Under the pieces are notes generated by a model. It was given only the letters and a program-made list of their open reading frames with translations, had not been told where the DNA came from and made no database searches. From NCBI RefSeq assembly GCF_035222275.1, contig NC_085883.1:2294001-2358000 (forward strand): 64,000 nucleotides of DNA. The letters run 5' to 3'. The stretch comes from Podospora bellae-mahoneyi. Its lineage: Eukaryota > Ascomycota > Sordariomycetes > Sordariales > Podosporaceae. Of the stretch, positions 11,776 to 23,500 are shown piece by piece. The stretch's first letter is position 1, and every line of letters starts with the position of its first letter. Both the position numbers and the translations under genes were made by a program.

Positions 11776-13267
11776 GGCGCCTGACGGAGAAGCGAAACTG
11801 AGATTGACCTAGTTTTTTCTCCTTTCTGCTTCAAGTGAAAATCCCCGGAAAACACTAGGAAATTTTGCTTTGCCGCCGCAGCGTCGCGGGCAATGTGCTC
11901 TTCAATCTGATATAGTGTTGTAAAAATCGATATGGAAAACCCGCGCGGAAAGTCGGCCAGCGAGACAAGACACACAAAAGGAAGATTGCCGCTGCGGTAA
12001 AAGGGCTGGTAAAGACAGTTTCAATATGCCGGGTGAGTTAAGAAGGGGGGGTGGGATCTGGAATGTATAATAGGTGTTGAAGAAAGGGAAAGAGAGCAAC
12101 AGTTCTTGGTTTCCTGCTGCACAAGTGTTGACTTCCTTTGCCGCTGACGCCGGGTTGGATGGATTGGTCGCGAGGGGCAACCACACTGCACAAGCGCCGA
12201 GCCGCTCTGACTTGCATGATCAGCCCTCCCCCACCATTGAAGAAATGATGGTTAGCGGGGGACTTTTACTCACTTTCTTGGTTTTGTGGTGTTTTGGCGA
12301 TGGTAAACCAATCTCAAGGCCTTTTGTCAAGATTGAGGATGGTTTCTCGAGAGGGAATTGTCGTGGGTCAGACAGAAAAGTGGGAAGACCCTCACAAGCT
12401 GATGATGTGTTAAGGAGGGGCTGGGAAAGCCTTGCTCGATTGCTCCCTATTCGTTGGTTGTCCTGCGCTAACAACGTGGTGCTCAGATCCGCCTTCTCTT
12501 TGGAAAGGGGCACATTATCCAAGGTCAGAATTGTGCTTCTTTAGGTATTGACGGGTCCTAAACGTCTATCGCTCGGGTTCCAGCTCAATCAACATCACTG
12601 GTAGTTGAGTCGCAGCAACCAAGTCGCTCGGCTTATGGGTGCTTGGGCGGATGGCAAAAGATCCCTCGCCTGCAAGCTCAAGATCTCTCGCCCCCAAGCC
12701 CACTATGTCGTCTCTTGCCGCAGTCGCCCAGGCCTTTAACAATCGGGTCAACGCACCCCCCAACAGCATCATCTTGGGCTTGCGGGCGAGGAATTTCGGG
12801 CTTGCGGGCGATTGTTAATCGTGATAGCTGCAGAATACGAAAAGAGGGAGGAGAACGACTGCATTTCTTTGTTTGCTTTTGGCTTTTCACAGTGCGCTCC
12901 TTCCTTTAAATACGACCTTGTTCGTTCCTTCCCCAAAGTGACCCTTCGTTCGTTCTTTCCCCCAAATCATCCTGGTCAAGGCCGTAAAAACACCGTACTC
13001 TCCCATTCAGCCTTGTTTACTACTTATATGAAGAAAGCTTAAGACTTAGTACAGTATGGCTTTGAAGGGCTCGGGATGACTTGTCCAGTTTAGTTTAAGA
13101 GATGTTTGGATTATAGAGAGAGGCGCTTTGGACATTGATTTGGGATGTGTATGGTTGATCAGATCATGAAATCTTCAGGATATGAGGTGGGGGCTCTGCC
13201 AAAACTCAATACAATTACACAGTATGGTCAAACCTCAAGTTGGGATTCTCTTTCCTGATCTCAAAAT
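11776..13267. other. intergenic, upstream of the F-BAR gene
   Basis: About 1.5 kb between the start of the F-BAR gene and the 3' end of the Impact-domain gene. Frames such as 12074-12544 are open but show no domain, no matching splice sites and no family pattern. A short direct repeat (GGGCTTGCGGGCGA) occurs twice near 12776-12812. Confidence 0.45.
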
Positions 13268-15046
13268 TCATGACTGATCCCCTCGTCTCAACTTTAAAAG
13301 ATCCACCAACTTCACCGACCCCTTCCCACCCCAGCCATTTGGGCCACTATCCACCTCTGGACGAATGGCGCAGTACCAAGCCCACGTCCTCCTATCGAGT
13401 TCTGCCACATCAAGATGATCCGCCCAGCTATCAAAAAGCAATCTCAACGCCCCAAGCAACAACCCCAAATTCTCCTCCCTCTCCGCCTCCAGTACTTTGG
13501 CCGTTTTATGCACCGCTTTTTTCTTTGAAGGGCTCATCGCTGTTTCGTCGGCTGGCGGTGGTGATGGCTTCCCAAAACTCCTCAGCAGATACGATCTGGC
13601 CGCCTCGGGCCGGTGAATATGCATCCCCACCACATGGGTTAGCGGCTGCAGCTGCTTGCCTGACCCGTAACCTCCAACTGTGGTCCCAGGCTGGGCTTTT
13701 CTCATGGCCTCAAGATCCAGGCCCCAAAGAGCCTCGCCTCCGAGTGAAATACTTCCTCCCGTCTTTCGCATTCGTTCACCGAGCGCAGACGTAACCGCAG
13801 TTCTCATCAACCTCCACCTGTCCGGCCCTAACATCGTCCCTCCGAACCAACGGGTGAGAACGACGAGTGTATCGACCGCCCCAGCCTCCCGCATAACCTT
13901 CAGCATGAGATCCCCACACCCAGTCTCCCCATCATCAAACGACTCCTCCCTCATGGTCCTCTGAGTGAGCCAATTCGCATTCTCTGGCGGCTTCAGCCGG
14001 AAAGCCCAGGCATTATGCGTTGCACTCCTCAACTCAGGGTGATTATGCATCAAGCTCTCCATCAAGTACTTCCTCTGCGACGGTGACGTTAAATGAATGG
14101 CCCTCGCCACAAACTTGGAGTCCTTCATAATAATCGGCGGGCTCGTAGACCAAGTAGCCGTAGGTGTAGGCGCCGGGTCCAGCGTCGAGGCTGTCGTTGC
14201 ACTCGTTGCCTGTGACCCTCCCGCTCCATCCTTTTTTTCGTCGCCGGACCTTTCCTCACCTTTCCACTCATACCCACTCCTTTTGAGAACCGCAACCTCC
14301 CTACCCATTACCTTCACCCTCGGCTGACCTTCCCCATACCCCTCTTGATCCGCACTGGGGCCTTTGTCCAGTCCCAAACTCACAGCCTTGGACCGAGAGT
14401 TGGCGCTCACCACCGCCTGACCGAGGCTGAGTCTACTCGATAACGGCTGCTCAGGCATGGTATATCTAAGCATCTCCACCGCAAAGGCAAGTACGAGTGG
14501 CGCCCGGTTAGTTTCGATGACCGTCTCCTTTATAGTATCCTCGTCTGTGCATATTGGCAGCTCCAGGGAAGCCTCCAATTCCTGGGGGTTCATTTCAACA
14601 GGGCCAGTCATGAAAACGTCGCTTTTGGCGCGTTTGGATACCGGTGATGTGGATGATATTGATGATCCACGCTTGAGAACACCGCCGCCAGAGGGTGGTG
14701 ATGAAGACTGTGTGGCATTTCTCTTGATGACGGCTTTGCAGGCGTTTTGGAGAGCGCGTGCGACCTTGTCGTCTTTGAGAGCTTCCTGAACGGTGGGGAG
14801 GGACGCCTCGGATATTTGTTTGATGCTGTTTTGACTTGTTAGTTGATATTGAATCGGTATAGATGTCGATAAAGTCGTATATTCCCAGTGGAATATGAGG
14901 TCGAGGCTCAAAATCAAGCCGATAGCTCACCTCCTGAGATCAACTGCCTGGAGGGCTTTGATTGATGTCATAGCTTGGAGCATGGGTATTTTTCTTGTGA
15001 CGGTCATGAGCCGTATGAGGTCTTGGAGATCCTGTTGGGTAGCCAT
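13268..15046 (-). CDS. Impact (YigZ/UPF0029)-domain protein with helical N-terminal domain
   Basis: Two exons (14931-15046 and 13268-14825) with a 105-bp intron that has a CTAAC branch site and ends in AACAG; 557 residues. The N-terminus (MATQQDLQDLIRLM, then a helical block to about residue 70) resembles small helical DNA- or protein-binding modules. The C-terminal half has the Impact fold: KDSKFVARAIHLTS, ATHNAWAFRL, ESFDDGETGCG, VVLTRWFGGTMLGPDRWRLM. The core GE(T/P).G..(M/L) and RWFGG.LG..R motifs are well kept. Impact/Yih1 proteins modulate Gcn1-Gcn2 signalling in eukaryotes, but those have an N-terminal RWD domain that I do not see here, so the role may differ. A KRAK patch near residue 90 could be a nuclear signal. 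It is divergent from the OMS1-like gene with about 700 bp between starts. The function is uncertain; the domain call is firm. Confidence 0.85.
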
Positions 15047-15264
15047 CTTTGCAATGTGACTGACTGCTTGGAAAACGATGAGGCCGGTAGACGTCTTCGT
15101 GAGAAATGTCGTAAAGACGAAGTGATGGTTGCGTGTGAGTGCCAGGAGAAGGGGCGAATCAGGATACCCCTGGCTAGCTTTGTGTGGGGACTCTAGGCAC
15201 CTGTGGAGCCGTGTGCGGGAAGGTGGGGGGGTGGCATCGTTGACAAAGACTGCAACAAGATAGC

Positions 15265-15515
15265 AAGGCCTTGAAAGACAACAACAGGCCTTCAAACATA
15301 ATTAAAAGGCCTTTAGGGATAGTTGATAGGGCCTGAACACGTATCAAAAGGCGTTGAAAATATATTAAAAAGGCCTTCTAACCATATTAATAGGCCTTCG
15401 AAGATATTAACAGGCATTTCAATAGAGTTGAGAGGCCTTGAAAGACAGTCAGGAGGCATGCTAACCATCTTCTAAGGTCTGTTGATTATCTTTCAAGGCA
15501 TTAATGATTGTGTCC
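15265..15515. repeat. AGGCCTT minisatellite, locus 2
   Basis: About ten imperfect units of 22-30 bases built on AGGCCTTgAAAgATAgTTaA (for example AAGGCCTTGAAAGACAACAA, TAAAAGGCCTTTAGGGATAG, TAATAGGCCTTCGAAGATAT). It is the clearest copy of a dispersed degenerate repeat. It lies in the divergent promoter region between the Impact-domain gene (minus) and the methyltransferase gene (plus). Confidence 0.75.
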
Positions 15516-15749
15516 ATGACCTGACAAGGTGGGCCTTCACCGCGGTGAGCGTTGATTATGTAATTTCCACATTTGACACTCAACAAGAGTCTGATTGGCT
15601 GGAAAGCTCTGGCTCACTCAAGCTTCACAAGTGACCATCAAGGGTGAGTGAGAGCTCACACCACACCCACCCAGGCCACCACCGGATCCCGTACCCGGAC
15701 TTATATGAGACCTGGGCAACACTCATCACCCCTCTCTCACACCACAACC

Positions 15750-17129
15750 ATGGCCTCTCGACTAAGGCTGTCCTCAAGGACACCCTTCTCATTACACCCT
15801 CACCTCTATTCACCTTCCAACCTGCCCAGCTACTCCCGCCAATTAAGCCTCTCTTCAGCCCTCCAATACGCCAAACGAAAACCATACCCATCCTCACCAC
15901 CCTCGCCACCCCAAAGCCCCATCCGCTCCAAAAAGTCCCCCCTTCCCCCACCGAACAACTTCGTCCCCCCAAAACCAAAACTCTCCCTCTACCGCGACGA
16001 CACCCCCACCTCAAAACCCCCCCTCACCCTAGAAGAAAACATCCAACGCCACCGCAAAATACCCCTCTACGGCGCCCTCGCAGTCGCCTTCCTCGCCTCC
16101 TTGTACATCTCGGCAGTAGTAACAAACACCTTCAAAAAACCCCCCGTCTCCGACCTCACCCCCCTCGGCCCATCCCTCCCCCAACCCCACCCCTCCTGCT
16201 GCCCCCCAACTGGCCTACCCCCCTCATTAACCCCCGTCTCCGCCCTCGAATTCGACACCTCACTCAACACCTCCGAAAGTCTCTCCCGTATCACCGCCAA
16301 CAGAACCTACCTCGCCAGCCGCGCCAAAGGCCACGTCTTGGAAGTAGCTTGTGGCACGGGGAGAAATCTGCCGTATTACAGCTGGGAGTATGTAGTTCAC
16401 CCGTTCGAGGAATACTCCCCCGAGGAGCAGCTCGCCAAGGCGAAGAGTAGGATGGCGAAGATATTGGATATTAAAAGGGGGAGTTCGTGGGGGTATGGGA
16501 CAAAGTCCAAGGTTACGGCTGGTGAGAGGAGGGTGGGGGGGATGGAGGGTGAGGTTTTGTCATATACGGCGGTGGATGTCTCGCCTGAGATGTTGTCTGT
16601 TGCACGCAATCGACTAAGGGAGTCGGTGCCGGGGTTGAGGCAGGTGATGGCTAAGAAGAGGGTTGAGCCCTACCCAAAACTGACGAACCCTGAGGAGGTC
16701 GTGCCGGTGGTTGCTGCGCTGGATGGGAGGGTTCAGTTACTGCTTGGGGATGCAGAGGCGGGACTGCCAAGGGGGAGGGAGAGGTATGATACGGTTATTC
16801 AGAGTTTCGGGCTTTGTTCGGTGAAGGATCCACAGGGGTTGCTGGTGAAGATGGCGGGGAGGGTGGTGCCCGGGACGGGGAGGATTTTGTTGCTGGAGCA
16901 TGGGAGGGGTTGGTTTGGGTGGATTAATGGACTGCTAGACAAGTACGCGCCGGGGCATTTTCAGAAGTTTGGGTGTTGGTGGAATAGGGATATTGAGGGG
17001 TTGGTGAAGGGGGCGAGTGAGGAGCTGGGGGGGAGGTTGGAGGTGGTGAGGATGGATAGGCCTTGGTATCATGCGGGTACGACGGTGGTGTTGGAGTTGA
17101 GGGTAAAGGAGGAGGGGGAGGGGAAGTGA
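15750..17129 (+). CDS. OMS1: OMS1-like mitochondrial methyltransferase
   Basis: Single exon, 459 residues from the ATG at 15750 (context CAACCATGGC); the frame is open a little upstream but this start is best. The N-terminus is rich in Arg, Ser and Leu without acidic residues, as in mitochondrial targeting peptides. A membrane helix follows near residues 110-130 (YGALAVAFLASLYISAVV). Then comes a class I SAM-dependent methyltransferase fold: HVLEVACGTGRNLPYY (motif I), YTAVDVSPEMLSVAR (motif II), DTVIQSFGLCSVKDP (motif IV), and GRILLLEHGRG. This order and the single helix fit yeast Oms1 of the inner membrane, a suppressor of oxa1 defects that affects respiratory-complex assembly. An insertion separates motif I from motif II (about 60 residues). 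The coding strand is strongly C-rich up to about 16330 and G-rich after that. Confidence 0.85.
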   Translation: MASRLRLSSRTPFSLHPHLYSPSNLPSYSRQLSLSSALQYAKRKPYPSSPPSPPQSPIRSKKSPLPPPNNFVPPKPKLSLYRDDTPTSKPPLTLEENIQRHRKIPLYGALAVAFLASLYISAVVTNTFKKPPVSDLTPLGPSLPQPHPSCCPPTGLPPSLTPVSALEFDTSLNTSESLSRITANRTYLASRAKGHVLEVACGTGRNLPYYSWEYVVHPFEEYSPEEQLAKAKSRMAKILDIKRGSSWGYGTKSKVTAGERRVGGMEGEVLSYTAVDVSPEMLSVARNRLRESVPGLRQVMAKKRVEPYPKLTNPEEVVPVVAALDGRVQLLLGDAEAGLPRGRERYDTVIQSFGLCSVKDPQGLLVKMAGRVVPGTGRILLLEHGRGWFGWINGLLDKYAPGHFQKFGCWWNRDIEGLVKGASEELGGRLEVVRMDRPWYHAGTTVVLELRVKEEGEGK

Positions 17130-17265
17130 TGTGTAGGATTGGGAGTGATCAGCAAATGTGTACGATCTGAATAATAAAAGGCAGATATGTGTGATGGAGT
17201 ACTCTCGTGTATTTGTATCACTGGCAAATAGACAAACGATCCAAAGTTTTCTGAGCTAGACAAAA

Positions 17266-18120
17266 TCAAAAAACCGGATAAAATCCCCTATATATCACCA
17301 TCTCATTCCAACCAAAGTTATCCACCAAAACCACCCGCAAACCCGTACCATCCACCAAACAGCAGCCCAAGATCCCCCATCTCAGCGACGCTTTTCCACC
17401 ATCCGAGCTACCAAGCAACTGTCGTCGTGAAAGGGGATCAGGCATCTCTGACCCCCACATGACACACTCTCTAGGTCCACGCCTCCGCCTCACCTTGGTT
17501 GCTGCGCCGCACCACCCTTTCAAGTTTGGCCTCCATGCCATGGACGAAGCACACATCATCAAGAATCCTCCCAGGATGTGCATGGTTATTCCTGTTACTA
17601 CGTCCCGGACAGTGAATCTGCCATAGTTGTAAAAGCCCTCAACTCGTAGTCTAGGGCAGTGCTGGTTGGAGAGCGAACGTGCTAGTTATCTTTCGTTGCA
17701 TCACGGTAGGATCCTCGGAGAATAGAGTCCAATTGAGGTGGGTGAGTTGGTCCCGTTGTAGCTAGTTGCGTCCATCTGGATCCGGAGGCCACAGAACACT
17801 CACAAACAGCTCCTGTTCGATCAGCGTTCGCAGGCGCGCGGGAGTTTTGTCCCCGCTGGCGCTGTCAAGTATGGATTTCTCAGACGGGACATAGTTTTCG
17901 AGTCATCAAACAAGCCGTTTGTAATCTGCAAAGGTGGTGGGTTGGTTATGCTTTAGTTGTTAATGATCCAAACAATTCTGGTCAACATGCTTGTGGGCAA
18001 TATCATTGACGTGCCCAGTCATCAACTCCGACTCTAAAGATGCCCGTCTAATTTCAAAATGCAACCAAACTTGTTTGTTCAAGTCTTGCTTGGGTGCTCC
18101 ATACCCTGTTATAGAGTTGG
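17266..18120 (-). pseudogene. possible gene relic of unknown family
   Basis: Minus-strand stretches with coding character but in different frames: a block beginning TGYGAPKQDLNKQVWLHFEI near 18115; an intron-like tail ending TTTGCAG near 17935; NYVPSEKSILDSASGDK and RLRTLIEQELF near 17900-17810; NWTLFSEDPTVMQRKI near 17730-17690; and RFTVRDVVTGITMHILGG near 17605 running to a stop at 17266. The frames do not join with plausible introns, and one block has an in-frame TAG. I do not recognise the family. It could be a decayed gene or a chance series of open frames beside the 3' end of the methyltransferase gene. Confidence 0.25.
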
Positions 18121-19113
18121 AAAAGAAAGCAGAGTACAGTTGATGGGCCTCATGTTAAAGAGACCTATAACAAAATGGACAGCAAGAATAAGGCCCGTCG
18201 GAGATTGGAAGGGGACTCTCCAACGATAGGTAGCAGTACTGCTTCCGACCAAAGGACGTCATTGAGAGAACGATAAAGTGATAGGAGACTATATTGTATT
18301 TCTAACGCCCTCATTCCCTTGGCACCAACGGCCTCTAGCCAAGCCGGACATCTAGGTCTCACTTCTTCTCCTTTCTATCATCATCACTCCAATGAATAGA
18401 AAGGATCCGTGCACTCCCGTCCTCTGTCGTCTATAGCCAGTAGGTGGTATCTAGCAACTGCCTCCGAAAACGACTCCATCACCATCGTCCTGCTCGGAGG
18501 GCTGAATAATAATACAAAATAACGGAGAGAGCTGAGTTCGGGATCAAGAGCTTCTTCTATCTCCCTTTCCTGCTCCGTAACAAAACCCTCCTTTTTTGAT
18601 CCCATCGCCCCCTTTTGTGGTACCAGATTGAGCAGAAAGAGTAGAGTCGAAACTGCATAAGCACACGTCAAAAAGCCAACAATAAACGCCGGATATAAAG
18701 AAACCGATCGCAAAGCCAACCCCAACTAAAAGCCAAGATAATAAAAATCCCCTGTAACGCCATATGCAACCCACATCAGCTAAGTAGTCATAAAACGCCA
18801 TGCCATGCAATATCGCCATGATGGTACCGTTCCAAACGACATAGCTTCGTCTATGGGGAGACCTGGCCCATTTTTGCCGTCCGTTCCCGACCAACCGCCC
18901 AAGAGAGACAAAACAAGAAAGAAATAATGAAAAGGTAAAAAACGTAAAAGCATCGCGGACAAGTCGTAATAGGCCACATGTGACCCAAAGGAAATGCTGC
19001 CGGCAATCACCCGGATACAGCCAATACTGCCAACCCCCAGATCGTACACAACGTCATGCATGCTCCCATCCTGTCATACGTACACCAAACCGGAGCCTTG
19101 CGCGTCTTCGCGC
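18121..19113. other. intergenic with hydrophobic minus-strand frames
   Basis: Several overlapping minus-strand frames encode hydrophobic segments (18384-18725 contains LYPAFIVGFLTCAYAVSTLL; 18544-18894 contains GFLLSWLLVGVGFAIGFF). They have no recognisable domain and no clear splice joins. They lie immediately downstream of the GDS1-like gene and may be its 3' flank or a decayed membrane-protein gene. Confidence 0.3.
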
Positions 19114-20545
19114 TCAGTAATCGCTCAATAGCCCATCAAGCTCGTCAAGCTCAATATTTTCAGGGCTCCGGTCCCACTCCAGCATGCTGTCCCATTTATT
19201 CCAGCTTTCGGTCTCGAGGTCTTTCCTGCTGACGGGGAAGTACATTGTAGACCGGATCGCGGGACTTGAAACAAACGACAGATTGGTCGCATTGTTATTG
19301 CTGGTTGTGTTGTTCCCGCCAAAGAGCGATCCCTCTTCTTTTTCAAGATCCAAGACGGGCAATGGCTCGACAATGGTAGGCGGGTTGGCCCTGAGCAGAT
19401 CGCCATTGAGTTTCCTCTTTTGCAGGCCAGTAGCCGTCTGAGTGAACTCCTTCTCGTCCTTTTCGAGAGGAGGCGAGGCCGCACGACGGCTGCTGCTGCG
19501 GCCATTGCCGTGGTGGGCAATGAAGCGAGAGGTTGGGGGCAGGCAGAAGCCGGGAAGCGAATAAGAGCCGATAGGCGTGCTCGGCATTTCGTCATCCATA
19601 TCATCAAACTCTGGGCTTGAGAGATCCACCTCCGGGCTGGGCGACAGCTCGCGGCGCCGAATGGCGTCGGAGTCGGCGTCCTCAGAGTTGGAAGCTCCAC
19701 TGGACAGAGAGGGAGAGATGATGGTGCGACTGTGCGCAAGGTGGCTCAAAGTGGCCGCTTGCGCCGGGTCCGGGAGCGGCTGGTGCGGGCAGGTGGTGAG
19801 GTAAAAGTATGTGCGCCTTGGGTGGACAGACTCGAGCTCCTTGGCCAGCGGGCAAGGCGACTGAGCTGACCAGCCGCTGCGCTTCAAGTAGGTGGCTAAC
19901 CTTGATGAAATGATGGCGCACGGGTTGGCGGACCTGAGAGGAAAATGGTGAGCAAGAGTGACTCTGAGGTGGGGGAGACCGAAACTCTAAACGGCTCAGA
20001 GAAAGAGAGAGGGGGGAAACATACTGTTGAACGATCTTGAGCTGCTGCATGAGGACAGCAGCGAGCTCCTTCACCAAGTGTGGTCTGTTGCCCGTGTTTT
20101 GGAGCTGAACGATGACAGCCTCGACGATCTCATCGTTGATGGCGTCCATGTCGATTGATTTCGAGTCCTCCTCGTCCATCTCGATGGACTGTTGGGCAGC
20201 AGGAGGGGATGGCGGGGGAGTGTCTTCGAACTTGACTGTCTGGCTATCGCGCCTCTTGGGCAGCGGCTCTGAGGTGTGCGCATCATCGTCATCCTGAGTG
20301 TGCGCGCGTTTTAGCCTCCTGGAGGGGGCTTCCTTTGTATTTGATGAAGCCATACTTGACTGAGTAGAAGAGTTGTTGTTGTTGGAGGAAGAAGAAGCTC
20401 GGCTGGCAGCAGCGGCGGCGCGGGCAGCGTGAGTTACGGGAACGTGGATTCCCAACGAGTGCAACGACAACGACTTGCGACGAGTGTTGTATGGACGCTC
20501 CGAACGCTCGGGGCGCATGATTGTGGTTGGGGCCATCGGGGGCAA
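19114..20545 (-). CDS. GDS1-type winged-helix nuclear protein
   Basis: Two exons (20025-20545 and 19114-19933), 91-bp intron (GTATGT to CTCAG), 446 residues. The central block after INDEIVEAVIVQLQN (PHLVKELAAVLMQQLKIVQQ, then SANPCAIISSRLATYLKRSG across the intron, then HPRRTYFYLTTCPHQPLPD) matches the winged-helix domain of fungal Gds1-like proteins, at about residues 135-240. The N-terminus has basic patches (RPYNTRRKS, SRRLKRA, PKRRDS) that could act as nuclear signals. The C-terminal half is acidic and Ser-rich, ending in NIELDELDGLLSDY, which could be an activation-type acidic tail. In yeast, Gds1 is linked to growth on glycerol and nitrogen catabolism. A transcriptional role is inferred, not shown. 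Confidence 0.78.
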
Positions 20546-23500
20546 CAGCGAGACTTTAAAAAAGATAACGAGAGGGTTTGAAGTGGGTAGGTAGTAGATA
20601 CTAGGCTATCTCCAGACCAAACCTTCTTTTTCTTTTTCTTTTCTTTTTTTGTTGCAACCGCGCTTCACACTTTGTTACCTGTAGGAAGCACGAAATACCC
20701 GTTCCGTCACTTGTTGGAACAAGACAAGAGCAAGGGAAGACAAGACAACAAAATGGGCGGGCGGAGAGAGGCGGAGGGTTCGGAAGGTGGTGGAGGTGGT
20801 GGATGTGGTGGATGAACCCTTCATTGAAAACGGCAGAAAAAAAAAGTTGGTGGGACTCCCCGGCTCTGTTTGGATGATGGAAGGGGCAACGGCAGTCGAT
20901 GCGACCCCAGCGAGTGGCAGCCAAGTCCCCAGACGACCGCTGCGACAGGGGGGCCACAGCAGGATACGGCAGGGATGGTATCACAATCCGTCTAAAAAGG
21001 CGGTATGGGCTAGGGAATCGGCGCTAGAGGTGGGGTAAAAAAAAGAAGAAGCTCCCCGACGTGCGCAAAAACCTGCAGTCGCATGCACTTTCTTGCCTGC
21101 AATGCTGCGCTCGACTGCGCTCTTCCTCATCATCCAGCTGCGCGGGCCCACATAATTTTTCTGACTGTCACGAATCCTGTGTTCCCTCGCGATGTCAGAG
21201 CTCACCACCACCAACTCTGGTCGACTGGGTTTGTTGGTTATCGCGGGGAAATCGCATGGCCTCCGAGGGGCAGTCACGCCGAAAATGGACACCCGCCAAT
21301 AAGATGAGGCAGTTAACCAGGAAAGGCAGTTCTGATCGCCCCCCGTCGAAACAAAAAAGGACCCTGTTCTCGCTCATCCGAGGCACGGCGAACGATGGCA
21401 GGCAGAATTGCTCCGTCATCAGAGCATCAGTGGACATATTGCATACATAGCCTGTTGTTGGCGTTGATCTGTGACATCAAGACCCCGCCATCAACAAAGA
21501 GCACCGGCAGAACCATCACGACAGACCAAACAACAAGCAGCCTCGACCAAAATCTCGCGAGAGTCTCACGTGCTGTCGTGTGTTTCGCGTCCGGGACCCG
21601 GGTGGACAGATGAATGATTGATAATGATAAGACTTTTTCGGGGTCCAACAACTGACGAAAAGGCCGCATCGGAGTGGATGGCAGGTGGATTTTGTCCTTG
21701 TCAGTGTTCCCTTCGCCCCTGATGCAATATCCCAGACTTTCTCCACAAAACGAATGTCCCAGAAGCCGACTAGACCGGGCTCGCTCACTCTGGTTGTCGT
21801 GACCACGCGAAGCGCAAACAATTCCATCCCATCACCGAGCCTCTTCAACGGCGCTCCATTATTCTGCCGCGACGATTTGTCCGCAGCACAGCACCGGTTC
21901 CAACGCCGTACTCGGTCACACCAGCAGGCAACAAGCACCACCAGCCTTCCCCGGATGACTCTTTTTTTAATTTATATATATATATATGTATTTTTGATAA
22001 ACTTGGTGGCATATACTGCGCCAGCCGCGCCAAAGTTTTTGGTAACCAACCCTCTTCCCCCAGTCAACCGTTCGTTTGCCTGGTTGCCACGGACCACAGT
22101 TTATTAACAGCTTCCCCCCCACTTTTACACACACCCAGACCCCCACCTTCGCCATGGCGCTTCTTGCGGTAAGTGGGTCCGGCTAGAGAACGGCGAGAAA
22201 ATTAGATCTGGCCAATCACGGCATGTCTATTGGACTGGATTTCCTCTTTGGCCGCGGGGCACCAATCATACCCCGCTCAGATTTTCAACGCACCGACCAC
22301 CGCCGATGTCGTTACGTGAGACCCGACCACCACCCTTACGTCCATCATGAGACATTTCCCACTGCCGTCCCAGATGTTCGACCCTGATTCAGAAAGAGGA
22401 GAGACCCCGAGATCCCTAAACTCCAAGTCAGAGTCTCGACCAGTTGATCAATTAATCAATGTGAATATGTCTGTTGCCGATAGACAAGATTGAGCAATCA
22501 GATGCAACAGATGCAAGTCTGACCCAGAGCGTCCCAGCTGTAACCCACCTTCAAGGATACCCACATCAAACACTGTCTCTCGCTCATCTCTTGAGCCCAA
22601 TTAGCCCATTCCAATCCCCTACACGAACGATCTCATAAATTGATCACTTTAGCTGAGAGAGAAAAGAGATGGCTGGCAGTAGTGTGCCGCTCACTCACTT
22701 ACACCTACGAACGGAGAGCATGGCAACCCCAACTTTTTCTTTTTTTTTACCCAGCCAGTCACAGCAGCAAACTACACGCGACACTGCACCCCGAATTCTT
22801 CTTCTCAGCCCGTCCCGGCTTCGGGGAACCAATCAACCCGACCAAATATTGGTTAGGAATTTACATTACACCGAACTCGAAACAAATTTGGGGTTTTCTC
22901 GGAAACTCACCGCCTTTGGGAACTGGACCTTTTTCCCCTCCCCCTCATCCATCTTTTTTTTTTTGGGTTTCCCCTCACCATCCATCCCGCTTCCACACAT
23001 CGATCAAGTTTCACACCACCTTCGCTCACCGCCTTACAAGACGATTGGGCTAGTTGGTGCATGACAACAATCCGGTCTTTTTTTCCTTGTTTAAGCGCTA
23101 ATGCTAGGGTTAAGTATCTTTAGCTAAATAAGGGTCGGTTAAAGTAGTATGCGCATGTGGGTAGTCGTGGCAGTATGAACTCCAACGGTCTGGATTCATG
23201 TGATCGGGGAGAGGACAGCGAGGAAGTAAACAAAACAGGACAAGATATTTGAGTCGCTTGTAGCGGCAGAGATAATATCATGATAGTTTGCAAGCGATGG
23301 TTCATTTTGGCAAGTGTTGGAGAGGGAAAGCCGGAGGCTCATGTGTGGTCTTGGCTTTGCTGCATCTTGTCCCCAGCCAACGGCTCACACGGCACTTGAC
23401 TTATACATTCAAGTAAGGTTGTCTATGCAAGTCTTCACAACTTACACTTCAGAAGCGCCTGTGTGTCAGACTTGTGGTCGAGATAACACCAGACATCCCG

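Noticed and set aside
12074-12544. 156-codon plus-strand frame
   Set aside because: No family pattern; lies in the upstream flank of the F-BAR gene.
15265-15515. Spaced repeats as a CRISPR array
   Set aside because: Units are degenerate and variable in spacing, and the genome is eukaryotic.
22154-22175. ATG plus four codons followed by GTAAGT, like a short first exon
   Set aside because: No acceptor with a sensible downstream reading frame was found within 2 kb.
22640-23064. Two overlapping plus-strand frames of about 130 codons
   Set aside because: Composition follows local CT-rich sequence; no domain and no coding bias.
23101-23116. CTAGGGTTAAG as a telomere-like seed
   Set aside because: A single copy; no tandem TTAGGG/CCCTAA array.
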